A DNA stretch of 20,662 nt from Neolecta irregularis DAH-3 (GCA_001929475.1 LXFE01003523.1:1-20662); one strand, 5' to 3'; numbered from the stretch's first letter, positions 1-11,811 are shown. The notes: a model not told the origin generated them from the sequence alone. A program made the numbers and translations.

Positions 1-3000
1 GGAACGACGCGATAGAGATGGTGAAACGTCAGAGGCTATGCTACAGAATTCTCTGACGAAATCTGTTAATGATGAAGCTACTTTCTGCATGCTGGACAAA
101 TGTACGAATGGGGATTTTCTCATCTTACACTTAGCCAAATCGGCATTCGAAAATTTGACTAATACTGTGGGAGCCAGTCAGATCTATTCTTCCCAAGAAG
201 GCCCTTCGTTGCCTCCTCTGCCTCTTTACCTTGATGAAGATTCGGGTGCATCGCCATCGAGATTAATGTCTAATTGTAAGATTCAGACTTTGGCTTGAAA
301 GCAATGCCCCAGGCGCCAGAGCAGACGCGTCATGATGCATTTGCTGTTAAAACGTCCACAGCACGAGCTCCAGGTGTGACGTTGATCGGCCCATCGCTAA
401 TCTGAGGTACCCAGATGGATCGTGCAAGATCGTTCCGGCACCGAACAGAACTCCAGTTACATCCATTCACGGCAGACTTGGCTCTCCACCGCCAACAATT
501 TAGGCAGCTAGGCATCAAGCCTGTGGCTTTCCATGGAATACCCGACAACACCCGTCCTGCTCATAAAAAAGGAAAAGACGATAGTCAGGCAGAGTTTCAG
601 GAAGATAATCATCGTGCTTCTTCCCCAGCTCGAGATATAGAAGACAGGATTCTGTTGCCCCCAGTTGGTGAGATTATGCTTCATCATTCCGCGAAAAAGA
701 GGAAACTTTCACATCCAAAAGGGTTCGACTCCCCACGACGAAATATGGTGATTAGAAATCACAGAGATATATCACAAACCAAGCAGATTATTATCGACCA
801 CAGTCCTTTTTCATATTCCTCATCATCCTTATCAGAGCCTGAATCAGACTCTGGCGGCTCAGAAGAATTACTCAAAGAGGAGAAACAAAAGTTGAAGAAG
901 AAGCTTCATGGCATTTTTCCTGGATCTTATATTTTCCAAAGTGTTGATCTTGAAGAACATCGACGTAAGGAATATAAACATCATCGTCAACTCGATGCTG
1001 CGAATCGAAAAGGTGTAGCCAAAAAGAAGAAGGGTAAAGCCAAAGACTTTAATCTTTTGAATTTTCCTGGAGACGATGAAAGTGACGTGGAAGATTCGAT
1101 GCAAATTATTGAAATCTCAGACACAGAAGAAAGTCTACGGGATCCAGATCCCATCGATCGCATGTATACCAGATCATCACCAAATGCTTCATACAAACCG
1201 AAAAAATCCGGCAAACAAATTAAACTGCCTTTCTCTTTTGTAAATTCTGCTCAAACTACTTTGAAGCGAAAATCGGGACCGTCGAATCCAAGATCTTGCG
1301 TTAGAAAAGTTCGTACGCTGCCAAGTATTGTCGATGTCTGTAATGTCCACCAAGCGTTAACAAACACGAGACCTCCAGATTTTCTTAGAATCGCCCGAAA
1401 GACAGCTCAAAAGTATCCCAATGCCGGGCAAAGAGCTCGGATTGGGAAAAGGCTTTTTTTTGAGGACGATGATGATAATCAACAAGTTCTACAAGTTATT
1501 CGAGAGTGGAAGAAGGGGAGAATATCAGGGATTAAACCAGCCAAAGCCAAGTCCAGAGCTCCCATCCAAAAGAATCATGCGAATGCTAAAGAACGAACGT
1601 CTCCTTCTATATCTAATGAGGATGTTTTGGGCATAGATGTTAGTCGACCTATGCCAAGAGCTCAATCACCCCAAAAAAAGTCGCCGCGAAAACCCTACTT
1701 CGTTCTCAGAACGCAAGCACAACCAATCAAACAACGTCCCCGATACCGTACTGCACAGCCTGAAGTTGAGACTGGAGAATACGTTCTTCGACCAGGATAC
1801 AAACGACTAGTTCGAACTAAAACAAGCCACGAAATCGAGCAGATACGTTCGTGTCTTGCTCAACAAGCACAAGGTCAGCAAGCACGAATAACAGAGCCTC
1901 ATAAATCTTCGAGACCTACAAATTCGACATCTAGGCTTCAAAGAAAACACAAATCCTCCAGAATCAACCGAGATCGATATGACGAGGTCTTTCGGGAAGA
2001 AATCAGAAAGTTACCTGAGAGCCACGAGTTTGGTGCTACAAATCGCGGTTCTTTGTCAACGTTTTCCCTTTCATCGGATAGACAAACAACTTCAAAGAGA
2101 CAGGTGCTGCTTACAGATTTCCTCGTGCCATCAAAGAGCTATACGCGATCCTTCAACGTTGTGCCTGTTTCCACAGGAACTAGATTTGATGCTAGTACGT
2201 TTATCGGGTCTGGAGGTCTCGCTGCAGTCCTATCTGGCGCGAAACAGAATTATGGATACGAAGCTAATTTTTGTGAGATATTTGGCATTGTTTTAGACAT
2301 ACAGGATGCCTCAAAGAATTTACCAGAGTATGCTTCGACTATTTTTAGCAAGATCATCGATGTTAGTCAAAGTTCTGGCGTTGGTCACGATATCTCGCCG
2401 TGTTATAATTTCTTCCGATGGCTGGTAAAATGCAACAATCATGTTATGGCGCGGTTAAATTTTGAAGAAACTGAAAATTTTATTCGTTCGATGCTTGCCA
2501 CCATTGAAACTTTGCTCGATGGTATGGTTTCTATCGTACAGGATGAGAATCTCGACTACCAAAATGGGTCTGTTAAATTATGCTTGCAAGCGTCAATGTT
2601 CGCCTCGATATGGGCGTATCAGTATGCAGATATGCTTCTCAAAATAAAGTCGGATTCACTGGGTCCACAGCATGCAATGATTCAAAATACAAAACGTCAG
2701 CTCCGGAATCTTATCAAAATTGGCTTGGAAGCAGTCGACGATGGTTTCCGAAAGCAACGAGCACATCTTGATAGAGCTATTACAACTGATTTGTATCAGA
2801 TTGAATTATGGGTCGTACTGCTTCATATCACCGATGGTTCAAACCTTAAATTCAAAAACACCACTCTTTTTTGGCCGCTGTTGAATTCGAGTTTTCTGAT
2901 TTTTCAAGAAAAAGATCGACTTATCACCTACGAACTGATTTGGTATCTCGTGATGAACATTTGTCGATTATACCAGTTCGATCAATACGGCGTTGCATTG

Positions 3001-6000
3001 GAACCTCATGGACCGGATAACTGGGCAATGCTCGAGAGACTCGTGAAGGTGGTTCTTATTTCTGCACCTCCCTTTAAAGCAGACTCTTCTTCCATTGAGG
3101 TGTCGACGTTTGCGGAATATCTCAAAACATTGATTGGCAGATGCCACAATCTAGTATATCATTGGGGTTGGGCAAATGCGAAGAATATAACAATTATGTT
3201 TTTTGAATTCTTTTCAAAGCGGAAATTCGAAAATATAGAAGTCGAAGAGCATCTTCATCCTCCGGAATTCTTGAGAAGTCTCGATAAGGAACCATCATTG
3301 GAAATTGAAACATCAGATACCGCATTTCATATTGTTCTCAAGCTAGCTGCGATGCTCTTGCGGGATACTGTGAAAGCTGGGAAGAAAGGTCCCACAAATA
3401 ATCTTGTTTCTCGGCTGAAGCCTCTTAATTCTCGGCAGTATCCCCGCCACCAACCTTTCGAAGTCATTCATTACGTATCACTCATGAACCATCATAGCAT
3501 CCTCATACTACTGTACTGGCTTACTCCTTCGTACTGTCGGCCAACTTTAGAGATGATTCGGGATACCGTCAAAGCATCTGAATCGCATGTGAAAACTCTT
3601 GAAATTAGTCTGCACGCATGGAAAAGCATTTCTCGTCTTGTTATTTCTAGGAATGAAAACGTTTTATGTCTTTCAGATTGGATGGTTACATTACTTGATG
3701 GCACGAGGACCGAGTACGTAAAGTTACATCGAGCGGCCAACTGGAAAGAACGCGATATGGAAGGAGATTTGACAAAACATGAAGAACAAGTGGAACATAA
3801 TTTAAAGCAATTTGCGGACGTGATTATGTTGGGACTGGAGGTTTTTGAGGACTTGTTGAAATCACAGGTTATTCGTGATGATCCTATGAAAGTTTTCGTT
3901 CTTCCACTACGGGGTATGATCATTTCATTTTGCTTTAGTGGCTTATACCTAGTTGCTCTTTTCAATGTTTTCACTACTGCTGTTGATTTATCTGAAGATA
4001 TCAAACTTCTTTCATTGCGCATATTAAGTTCTTTAATATCTCTGGATAATGAAAGTGGTGGAGTCCCTATCCAGCCTCTCCGAACGCCAGCTATAGAACG
4101 TTCGGGAGTAAGGGAAGAAAGTCAGGACTACGACGGGGATTTCTTTGATGATATCGATGTTGATGAAATTATGGGACTTCCTTCCAAAGCTACATTTGGG
4201 TCGCGACTAGCCCAGGTATAGTTTCTCCATGAGTTCATAATTTTGAGTTCTAGTTCATCAACGATGATGTCATTCAAGGTCTTGGTCAAATGGCAGCTAG
4301 CTGTCTCGCTAGGGATAATCGGTCTTCAGAGAAACTCATCCGTGAAACACTAACATTGTGGATTCGCTCAACTAAAGTCTTGGTCGTTCAAAAGTTTCGC
4401 GTAATTCTATCTATGTATTTTCTGCTGATAAAAGGACTTGTCTACTTTTTTCGGCCTTGGTCAAGAATCATGGGATCGACTTAGTCATACCCCGTTGAAG
4501 AAGAAGTGGAACACTTTCTTCCTCGTTGAAGTGGCTCGTCAAAATCCATCTATACTTTTGGTCCTCTGCAATTTTGCTGATTATACTTACCAATCAGGTA
4601 TGCAAGGATCAGTATCTGAGCGCCTGGTTTTCTGAAATTGTTCAACCAAAAGTCACGTCTCAGCATCATTTGACGAACTTTTTGTTGAATACATTTCCGC
4701 TGATAGACCCCATGTTCAACAATCCTCCCATAGCTCGGGAAATTGACCAACAGTTTCATGTAACTGCTCAAGACCTTTCTTCAGTAAGATCTGCAGTTAT
4801 TACTCGTATCCTCATCATCATCTCTTCGTTAACCTGCAGATATACTCTCGAATATTGGAGACGTTTTTGAGAGGGCACCAAACAACAATCAACACGACCA
4901 GTCAAAAATACAGGCCTTGAGAGACCAATACCGATCATATATTGGGGCTATGCTTCATACCATGCGAGAAAGTTTCCTGGATTCACAAGGCGCCGCTCGT
5001 GACAGATATATAAAGTTCGCCCAACCGCTAGTGGGAGCAGTCATTCGCTACTGTCCCTCGATGAAGAAGGGTGCTTTTGCCGAGGCGCTTGATTGGTTCC
5101 GTGATGCTTCCCAGTTCCCGCAGCCAGAGGAATCACTGAGTTATGCTGTCCATGACTTCCGATCGAGGGCTGGAAAACTTGATGTGAACTTTGAATCTCA
5201 GGCTCTGAGAACTTGGGTAAAGACAATTCTACTGAACGAAATTGAGCAGGGGGGAATTCCATATTCAAAATTCTTTGTTCAGGTCTTCCAGCAAGATATA
5301 CAATCAAAACGGTAAGAACAAATACGTACTTGATGATTCTAATATATAGTGATGACCAACTTACCAAACTGAGAGAATTCATTCTCCGCGATGTTTTCTT
5401 GCAATTTATCAGGTCTTCGCAAGCAAAAATGAATCACTGGGCCCTGCCTTTTGCCTCTAGAATCATTCAAACGCTTACTGCTGTGGCCCAAGTGGCATGG
5501 CACAGAGACGATACGATATCCGAAGATCTCGTCAAAATCCTCGGGGTCATAGTCGGCTTCGTACAAAGCCTTGATCTAGGCTTGCTCATTGGGCAGTGGT
5601 TCTATGCCATTGTCTACAACCTGGTTAATGCGTCTTTACGAATCTGGTCATGGACTGGACACAACGAGAGTACTCTCGAACGAGTAGATTGGTATTTCGA
5701 ATGTGTAGCGCAGTTACTTCATAAATCGGTTCCTCCACCCATCTTCAAAGTAGTCAGATCCCCTACAGGCTTTCTTGAATGGGGTGAAGCAATAATATCC
5801 AGTGGAAGAGCTGAATGGATCTGGGAAAAGCGTAGAAGGAAAATTAGATTGCCTCCGGAGGCTGTCAAGGACAACAAAGTACTAAATTACCTCTTTCAGC
5901 AACGGTTACTAATGCTCATAAGATTGTATATCTATTGCATGGGAGCATATTGGAGTTTTTGTTTCAAGCATACCACATTAATTCGGCATTTTCACATCGA

Positions 6001-6105
6001 GTTAGGGAGTTATTACCGGAAATAACATTTTTACAAAGTTTACCACAGGCGCAAATGTTGCTTGTCGAACTTGGTCAGGGAGAAGACCGAGAATATTTTG
6101 TATAA
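1..6105 (+). CDS. mus7: Mus7/Mms22-family DNA repair protein (5' end outside window)
   Basis: Family role: Mms22/Mus7 acts with the Rtt101-Mms1 cullin ubiquitin ligase in rescuing damaged replication forks in the nucleus. My exon model is 2-245, 287-375, 415-4215, 4254-4400, 4435-4560, 4598-4805, 4840-5311, 5350-5878 and 5923-6105 (stop TAA), giving about 1932 residues; the start codon lies left of the window. Family-like segments are SFRHRTELQLHPF (from about 433), the block around ESWDRLSHTPLKKKW (4456 on), CKDQYLSAWFSEIV, ITHILSNIGDVFERA, and the C-terminal VRELLPEITFLQSLPQ followed by GQGEDREYFV. The N-terminal half is basic and disordered (KKKKGKAK near residue 310) with an acidic IIEISDTEE stretch resembling a SUMO-interacting motif. 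Introns are 34-44 nt. Two are uncertain: 4561-4597 has a weak GTCCTC donor, and the last could instead be 5832-5899. Family call is firm; exact splice sites come from frame continuity only. Confidence 0.88.
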
Positions 6106-6158
6106 TATGTAATAGAACCTCAATATCAGAAACCACTCCAAAGTACTTCTGTATAACA
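6106..6158. other. 53-base convergent intergenic gap
   Basis: Only 53 bases separate the Mus7/Mms22 stop (6103-6105, +) from the dynactin stop (6159-6161, -). The two 3' UTRs must overlap or read into each other's coding ends. I see no clear poly(A) signal pair inside the gap. Confidence 0.8.
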
Positions 6159-9100
6159 CTAAATGACAGCAATGTGATTGGAAGGATTGAAACTTCCAAT
6201 ATGCAGTGGAACTCGCCATGGTAAATTCTTCAACTTTTCAATCATGGTATTCTGCCGCGCCCTCAAGCATTCAAAGTTTTCCTGTTGTCGAAGATGCTTG
6301 TACTGCGGTAGTTTCTTTATTGATTTCCAGCCAGTACCAGGTTGAGGAGTCGACTTAAGATCAACCAATGTGCACGACGTCGTGAATTTTAATATATCCT
6401 ATGAGATTAGGCGAAATCATGACGAAGAAATCATACATCTACCAAGTGCCGACCATTTTCCAAGGTCTGTTGCCGAAGGGTTACAACTTCCTCGTCATAT
6501 TTTTTCAGTAATGGCTCTTGCAGCCATTGGAGATCTTCAGTGATACGTAAATGGTAATTATGCTCCTGCAAAAACCGGATAGCTTCTTTAAGGGTATGTA
6601 TCTCCTTCAAGAGAGCCTTGGAATCGTAAATCAAGCTTCTTCGATTAAGTGTTGAATCTTTATTATTGGTATCAAATTCGGAGGGCTTCGCTTCGCTGGC
6701 CATCTTCTTCCATTTTGCTGCCTCTTCTTCGAGATTTTGTATCTCAGAATTGAGGTTCTCGATCATCTCCTCATATTGTTTCGCTCGAGTAGCTGAATTA
6801 GCCAGATCGGCCTCAAGTTGAGTGAGTTGCTCAAATTGCTTTTTGGCGCCTCCCATTCGACTTTTAAGAAGGTCAATTTGGACCGAAGATTCTTCAAGGT
6901 ATTTATCCTGTAAAATGTCACTCTCCAAATGGCCATTGAAAAGCAAACCTTCAGTCGTAGCTGCATTATCAGCTCCTTGACTTCAGCTTGAGTTCTCGAG
7001 AGTTTCTCAGTTGTGTCGATATCTGTCACTTTGGCGTCTTTGACGTTTCTAGCCCGAAAAATCCAGGGGGCTACTTCTACTCCATCGACTTCACCGATTA
7101 GCCAAATTTTGGAGAAACCACATACATTCATGTGTTCTGTTGAGATCGTGAGCAATTGCATTCAGTTCGACCAATGATTCTGTCGTTATAACGACCCACT
7201 TGTCGAAGGCCAATAGTGGATTGCTTTGCTTATCAAGTGGTAGTTCCTTGCTACAATCCTGTATCGAACATTGTAAATCATAGAAACTGAACGATTTCCC
7301 CTCTTCGCGGGCATTCGCAAGGTATCGAACAACGGCTTTGCCGATCTATATTAGTCTGGAATATAAAATGAAATACCTCACGAGAAACAAAAGCAAGTTG
7401 GCGGCAACTACTGGCCGCGCTTTGAAATTTTTGGATTGACTCGGGTTCTAAGGCAAGCGATCGCACCTTGAGATCGTCGACGACTCGACCAAGTTTGCTC
7501 ATCAAGTCAGTTTAAGGTAAAAGGAAATATTTCATACGTTGCCTGTACTCGTGAAGTTTTAGCATGTGCTACCAGAGAAACCCAATGTTCAAGTTGCTCT
7601 TCACATTCCTCCACTTTTTCAGTACGCTTTCTAAGTTGCCGTTCACATAACTCAAGCGTGAAAGTAACGCTATCCATGTGGCCTTGCAAAATAGAGCATA
7701 ATGCCGTGTATTCTTCTGGCAAATCGATGGCCAATTGCATAACGTGATTTTCAGCCAAATGAGTCAAAATCGCCAGGGATCTTGGAAGTTATTCAAAGGA
7801 TATGTAAAAGAGCTTACCGACCCAATTCTTCGACAGCATGGGTTTCCTTGAAGTCATCTGTCTTTAGTTGATTGAGAAAACGACTTAATGTCTTTTCGAT
7901 AGGCTCAACTTCGTACTGAATCCCAGCACACGATGTAAACTCCTGTGCCGAGCAATTGCTGAAATGCACCACAAACCTCTTTGAAGTTCCTGAAATCCAT
8001 ACAAGTTTGTCGCATATGTCGGTTAAGGCAATTAAATCTTCGTCAGTTTTGCCAGGTGTTTCAGAAGAGTGTCGTTCGTGAAGGAAAGTCAACAGAAGAT
8101 TGGATTTGAATGAAATTCGCTTTAGGCGAAGGAGACCTTCAATCGACACTCGCTCATCCTCAAAGGAGCTAGGGAGGAACATCTGTGGGTATCAACCGGG
8201 TTTCGATCATACAAAAGATATGCCTGTATCATGGAAAGCTGATCCACGGCTTCAAGAGCCTCTAACTTGCGCATTTCGAGTTCAATGGCTTTAACTTGCG
8301 CCTTGTTGGAAGATTTCTGCAACTTTGAATTGAGTTCCATCATAGCTCGTGTCCGACTGCTGAGATCTTTTGTCTCTGTCTCGCTCGACTTTTGAGCCTG
8401 ACGAAGCTCTTCGATATCACTATCATTTAACAAGGCGGTCTCGATGGGAACAAAGTACCTCTGCAAAGACGCAACTAATTCTCTGAATTTTCCAATCATG
8501 TTTTCATAATCCAAGTTCATCTCCTCTGACTGTCGTATTCGTTTGGCTTGCTCCCGAATCAGTATATCCCGATGATCAAGTTCTTCAATCAATTGCTTCT
8601 CTGCTTCAACGTGATTAATATCTAGCTCATCGTTCACTTCTCGGAGGGCTTCAAGATCTTCGATATTAAGCTTCATCTCTTCAATCTTTTCGCTCATGGA
8701 CATGTTCTTTTCAGTGAGTTCTTCCAACATCTCCTCGGCACCGAGAGCAGCATCCAGTTGTACTCGAAGTTCATCGACTGTTCCCTCTAGCCGCTCAATC
8801 TTCTCACTTGCGCTAGAATAGCGGTCTATTTGTCAGCATAATATTGGTCTGATACTTGCCTCTAAACCCCTGAAGCTCAGAAACTTCCATTTCAAATTCT
8901 TTCAGATCTTCTTTGAGTTTATTCTCGTTAGCAGACGTAACGTCACGCAAACTATCTTGTCAATCAACTCAAGATGTTCAACGTACCGCATCAAAGCTTC
9001 CCGTAATCTCTCATTCTGCTTTTCCAACTGTAGCCACCCGGCTGAAGTTCTCTCTTCCGGAGGAACGTCTCTATTCATTTCACCATTCTCAGCTTTCAAG

Positions 9101-10342
9101 ATATCGTTTTCAATAGAAAGCTCCTCCATCCTCTCCTTTAAAGCAGCAAGTTCCATTTGAAGAACTTCCGAACGCTCCTCGGCCATTTCTCGATCCAATG
9201 TAGCCATTTCGACAACTTCGGTGTTTTCAGTGATTTTGGACTCGAGAACAGCCTTCATTTCTTCGGCAGAGTCAAGAGATTTACGAAGATCTTTTATTTC
9301 TGATTGCATTGATGCCATTTTAGCTAGTTATTAGATTCAAGTGAGATATCGCTGGTATTTACTTTGCAGTTTTGATCGGATACTTTCCCAGCTTTCACGA
9401 TCTGTCGCAGCCTGCTCTAGCTCTTTGATTTTCTTCCGGTCGTCCGCACGCTTCTGTTCAAAAATCCGGAGCTTGGCAGCAAGTTCTTCAACTTCCTTGG
9501 ACGTCTATATCTATCAGACTTGTCAAATTTGTGCCAAGTACGCTCGAAGGGTTGCGGTTCGCCACTGGACTGGTACTCCTGGTAATTGCAAGAGAGCTAG
9601 CCCTTTTGTTTTGGCCTACATTTTCAAAGGTTATCTCCTTTACTAACTCGTGGGATGCAACATCAACAGACGAAACGGATACATGCTCGACTTTAGGCCC
9701 ACTGATCGATAGAAGACCACGTAGACTTGATTGTGATCGACCAATGGATGACTGCGAGGATGCTGATCGTGTCTGTCCGGATTGGTTCAAGACAGCAGAA
9801 GTGTTGACTGACGCTGGAAGAGAAGCCCTCTGAACCTGACGAATTGGTGATGAAGTTTGATATTGAGATGTCTGCAGAATCGACTTTCTCGGAGACGGAC
9901 TGCGTAATCCGGAAGGCGTAGGACTTCGCAACTGACTGGTGCTCGTGTTCAATCTAGGCACAGGCATTGATCGAGGAACTGCCTGGTTTATTTAGAACCA
10001 TGATCACATTGAAACACCTACTTGTGGAGGTTTCATTTGACCCTCTGGCTGCAATGGCTGCTCGAGATTTAAGTCTGCAGCTTGAACTCCCTGGTCGATG
10101 ATTTTCGGAAGAGTGGGTCTCACAAAAATCCCATGGTTATGACGACATTCAAAATATTTCTTGTCTCCGACAAAGCCATTATTCTTTCCAGATGGAGTGT
10201 CGAGTTCGATTCCAACCCATTTACCAGCAGAAAAATCCGTTGTTCCGATGAATCGTACCGTGCCGATTGCGCCATTGACCAATACTCTGGTTCCGATATC
10301 TAATGACAGCTGTCGTTTCGACAGTGTTGACGATCTTTCCAT
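6159..10342 (-). CDS. ro-3: Dynactin large subunit (p150-Glued / Nip100 / ro-3 type)
   Basis: Large dynactin subunit that links cytoplasmic dynein to microtubules and cargo. Exons on the minus strand: 10342-10022, 9982-9542, 9504-9363, 9323-8987, 8951-8856, 8812-8224, 8182-7818, 7780-7538, 7497-7377, 7345-7126, 7088-6949, 6907-6443 and 6398-6159. They total 3720 nt, an exact 1239-residue frame, normal for fungal p150. A CAP-Gly domain spans about residues 15-77 (GTVRFIG, KWVGIELD, GKNNG, YFEC, HGIFVRP). A Ser-rich basic linker and long coiled coils follow (EVEELAAKLRIFEQKR, then MLEELTEKNMSMSEKIEEM). The dynactin middle region has MFLPSSFEDERVSIEGLLRL and EFDGVEVAPWIFRARN, and the tail has VDLKSTPQPGTGWKSIKKLP. 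All 12 introns are 31-44 nt; one appears to be GC-AG. The CAP-Gly signature reads GKNNG where GKNDG is usual. The start is the first ATG before the CAP-Gly domain. Confidence 0.92.
8183..8223 (-). other. Probable GC-AG intron in the dynactin gene (41 nt)
   Basis: The exons before and after lie in different frames and no GT donor gives the family-like junction. Splicing at CAG|GCATAT (donor at 8223) to CCCACAG (acceptor ending at 8183) yields SMIQ joined to MFLPSSFEDER, which fits the family pattern (hydrophobic)VQ-x-FLP-x-x-F. A GT donor at 8212 paired with an acceptor ending at 8169 also keeps frame (44 nt) but deletes the conserved FLP. Confidence 0.6.
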
Positions 10343-10525
10343 GGCTATTTACGATAAGCAAAAGAGCAATTGGACCTTTCGACCATTGAGCACAGATGAA
10401 GGTTAGATTCAGGAGTGTCTTAAGCCGAGTCTCACGTGGATCGATCACAACCAAGGTCCCTTCGCTTTTCGGGTTACATAAACAAATGGTATGTATCTCA
10501 AAGAGACAGCGAATACGACGTGCTA
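10343..10525 (-). promoter_or_regulatory. 183-base spacer upstream of dynactin
   Basis: This spacer lies between the stop of the upstream minus-strand gene (10526) and the dynactin ATG (10342), so it must hold that gene's 3' end and the dynactin promoter. I see no convincing TATA box or extra exon in it. Confidence 0.4.
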
Positions 10526-11620
10526 TCACCTAAGGGACAGAAAATCTACCAACTTGTACCACTCCTTAAATTCATCGTCTGCCTCTGTCAAAGTTTCATT
10601 TACAAACTTGAGCGCATCGCGAAATATATCGGCTTGTATCTTTACCAGCGATTGAGCTTCGCAACACCTGATCACATCAAGCAAGCCGGTTTGCGTGTTA
10701 CGAAACACTCTGTCAGCTCGCTTCAGTCTCGACATGCAGTTATTTACACGGCTGAACTGGACATGAAGAATGGCTCTGATTAATCTGACTGACTTAAATT
10801 CTGGATCATCGTTTCCAGTTAGAATGCCGGGGTTCTCAAAAGACGGAAGATATCGTAAATGTGATGATACTCGATAAATCAATATCGTGGCCTTTCGCAT
10901 CTCTAGTCTTATTCTGATTGCAATCTTTCTGAGTTCAAAGCCCTCCTTCGCCTCGAAAATCAATTCCATCACTATGGATTCCGCCATCCGAAACTTGTCG
11001 TTAATCGCTGCAAAATTCCCTGCGGTATCTCGTTGTTGGGAAAACACATGAGAGTCCTTCAAATACGTCCTCAACCTATACAACCCAGCTATTTCTTCTT
11101 GAATTTCTTCGAACTCATCGACTACTTCTTTCGCAGCATATAGTGCTTCGTCCACGAGCCTTCGATATGCTCTCACAGAGGGTGATTGTCCTTCAACTGC
11201 ATCGGAAAACATCTTATCGGCGAATTCTATCATATCTTGAATTTGTAATATTCTCCGCAAGATACTCTCGGTACGGTTGTCAACGTCTTCGATTATTCCA
11301 ATTGCTTCTTCGAGAGGCGTGTTGCCATACAATTCTACTAGTTCATTGATACCAGAATCAGGCTCATCACTTTCATAACTACACTCAAAGAAATTGACTG
11401 ATGTTTCTGTGTTAGATGAGAGTGGTGGAGTCAGGTCGATAAGCGAAAATTCTTTGATCATTGAATGGCATTTAAACCGCGAAACCCCCTCATGATAGCG
11501 ATAATGTCTGTCAATGGGAAGCACTTGATTCATGAACAAGTTGACAAAAATAACCCAAGCCAGTATCATAATCCTGCCAAGATTATCCACTAGTTCTGTT
11601 ATATTCAGATCCCACCACAT
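10526..11620 (-). CDS. Unknown intronless helical protein, putatively secreted or membrane-anchored
   Basis: I do not recognise this family. The first ATG (11620) gives 364 residues. A second ATG at 11569 would give a 347-residue product starting directly with a hydrophobic run (MILAWVIFVNLFMNQVLP) that looks like a signal peptide or anchor. Soon after comes RFKC, loosely like the Y/F/W-x-C motif after the signal peptide of some fungal plant-pathogen effectors; that comparison is weak. The rest is charged and strongly helical, with likely coiled-coil stretches (EEAIGIIEDVDNRTESILRR; AAKEVVDEFEEIQEEIAGLY). Only a few cysteines are present (FEC, RCCEA, NNCM), so it is not a classic small cysteine-rich effector. 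It has no intron, unlike the dynactin gene 183 bases downstream on the same strand. The length of the open frame and its amphipathic pattern support real coding; function is unknown. Confidence 0.65.
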   Translation of the reverse strand: MWWDLNITELVDNLGRIMILAWVIFVNLFMNQVLPIDRHYRYHEGVSRFKCHSMIKEFSLIDLTPPLSSNTETSVNFFECSYESDEPDSGINELVELYGNTPLEEAIGIIEDVDNRTESILRRILQIQDMIEFADKMFSDAVEGQSPSVRAYRRLVDEALYAAKEVVDEFEEIQEEIAGLYRLRTYLKDSHVFSQQRDTAGNFAAINDKFRMAESIVMELIFEAKEGFELRKIAIRIRLEMRKATILIYRVSSHLRYLPSFENPGILTGNDDPEFKSVRLIRAILHVQFSRVNNCMSRLKRADRVFRNTQTGLLDVIRCCEAQSLVKIQADIFRDALKFVNETLTEADDEFKEWYKLVDFLSLR

Positions 11621-11811
11621 CACTTGTTCTAGAGGGAAGAATATCAGTACAAGAACTTGTTTGCAAAATATTCAATAATATGAATAGCATACATATTGGC
11701 CTTCAGGTTATATATCATAATACAAACCTACCTACACAATACCAGCACACAATAATGAGAATGCAATACATTTCAAAAAATCATGTAATTGGATTTGCAT
11801 GCCATGCATCC
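11621..11811 (-). promoter_or_regulatory. Spacer upstream of the unknown helical-protein gene
   Basis: An AT-rich stretch between two minus-strand genes. It must contain the 3' end of the secreted repeat protein gene and the promoter of the next gene. It holds several TATA-like AT runs, but none stands out. Confidence 0.35.

Noticed and set aside
276-406. Single long intron between the first Mus7 segments with a GTAAGA donor
   Set aside because: Only a poor GAG acceptor keeps frame. Two short introns (246-286 and 376-414) keep frame and match the length seen elsewhere.
3492-4022. 176-codon open frame on the minus strand
   Set aside because: Lies wholly antisense within the Mus7 main exon; Ser/Thr/Cys-rich composition is what antisense reading of that exon gives, with no family pattern.
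4784-4839. 56-nt Mus7 intron using the strong GTAAGA donor at 4784
   Set aside because: The downstream frame then ends early; the 34-nt choice (4806-4839) restores ITHILSNIGDVFERA.
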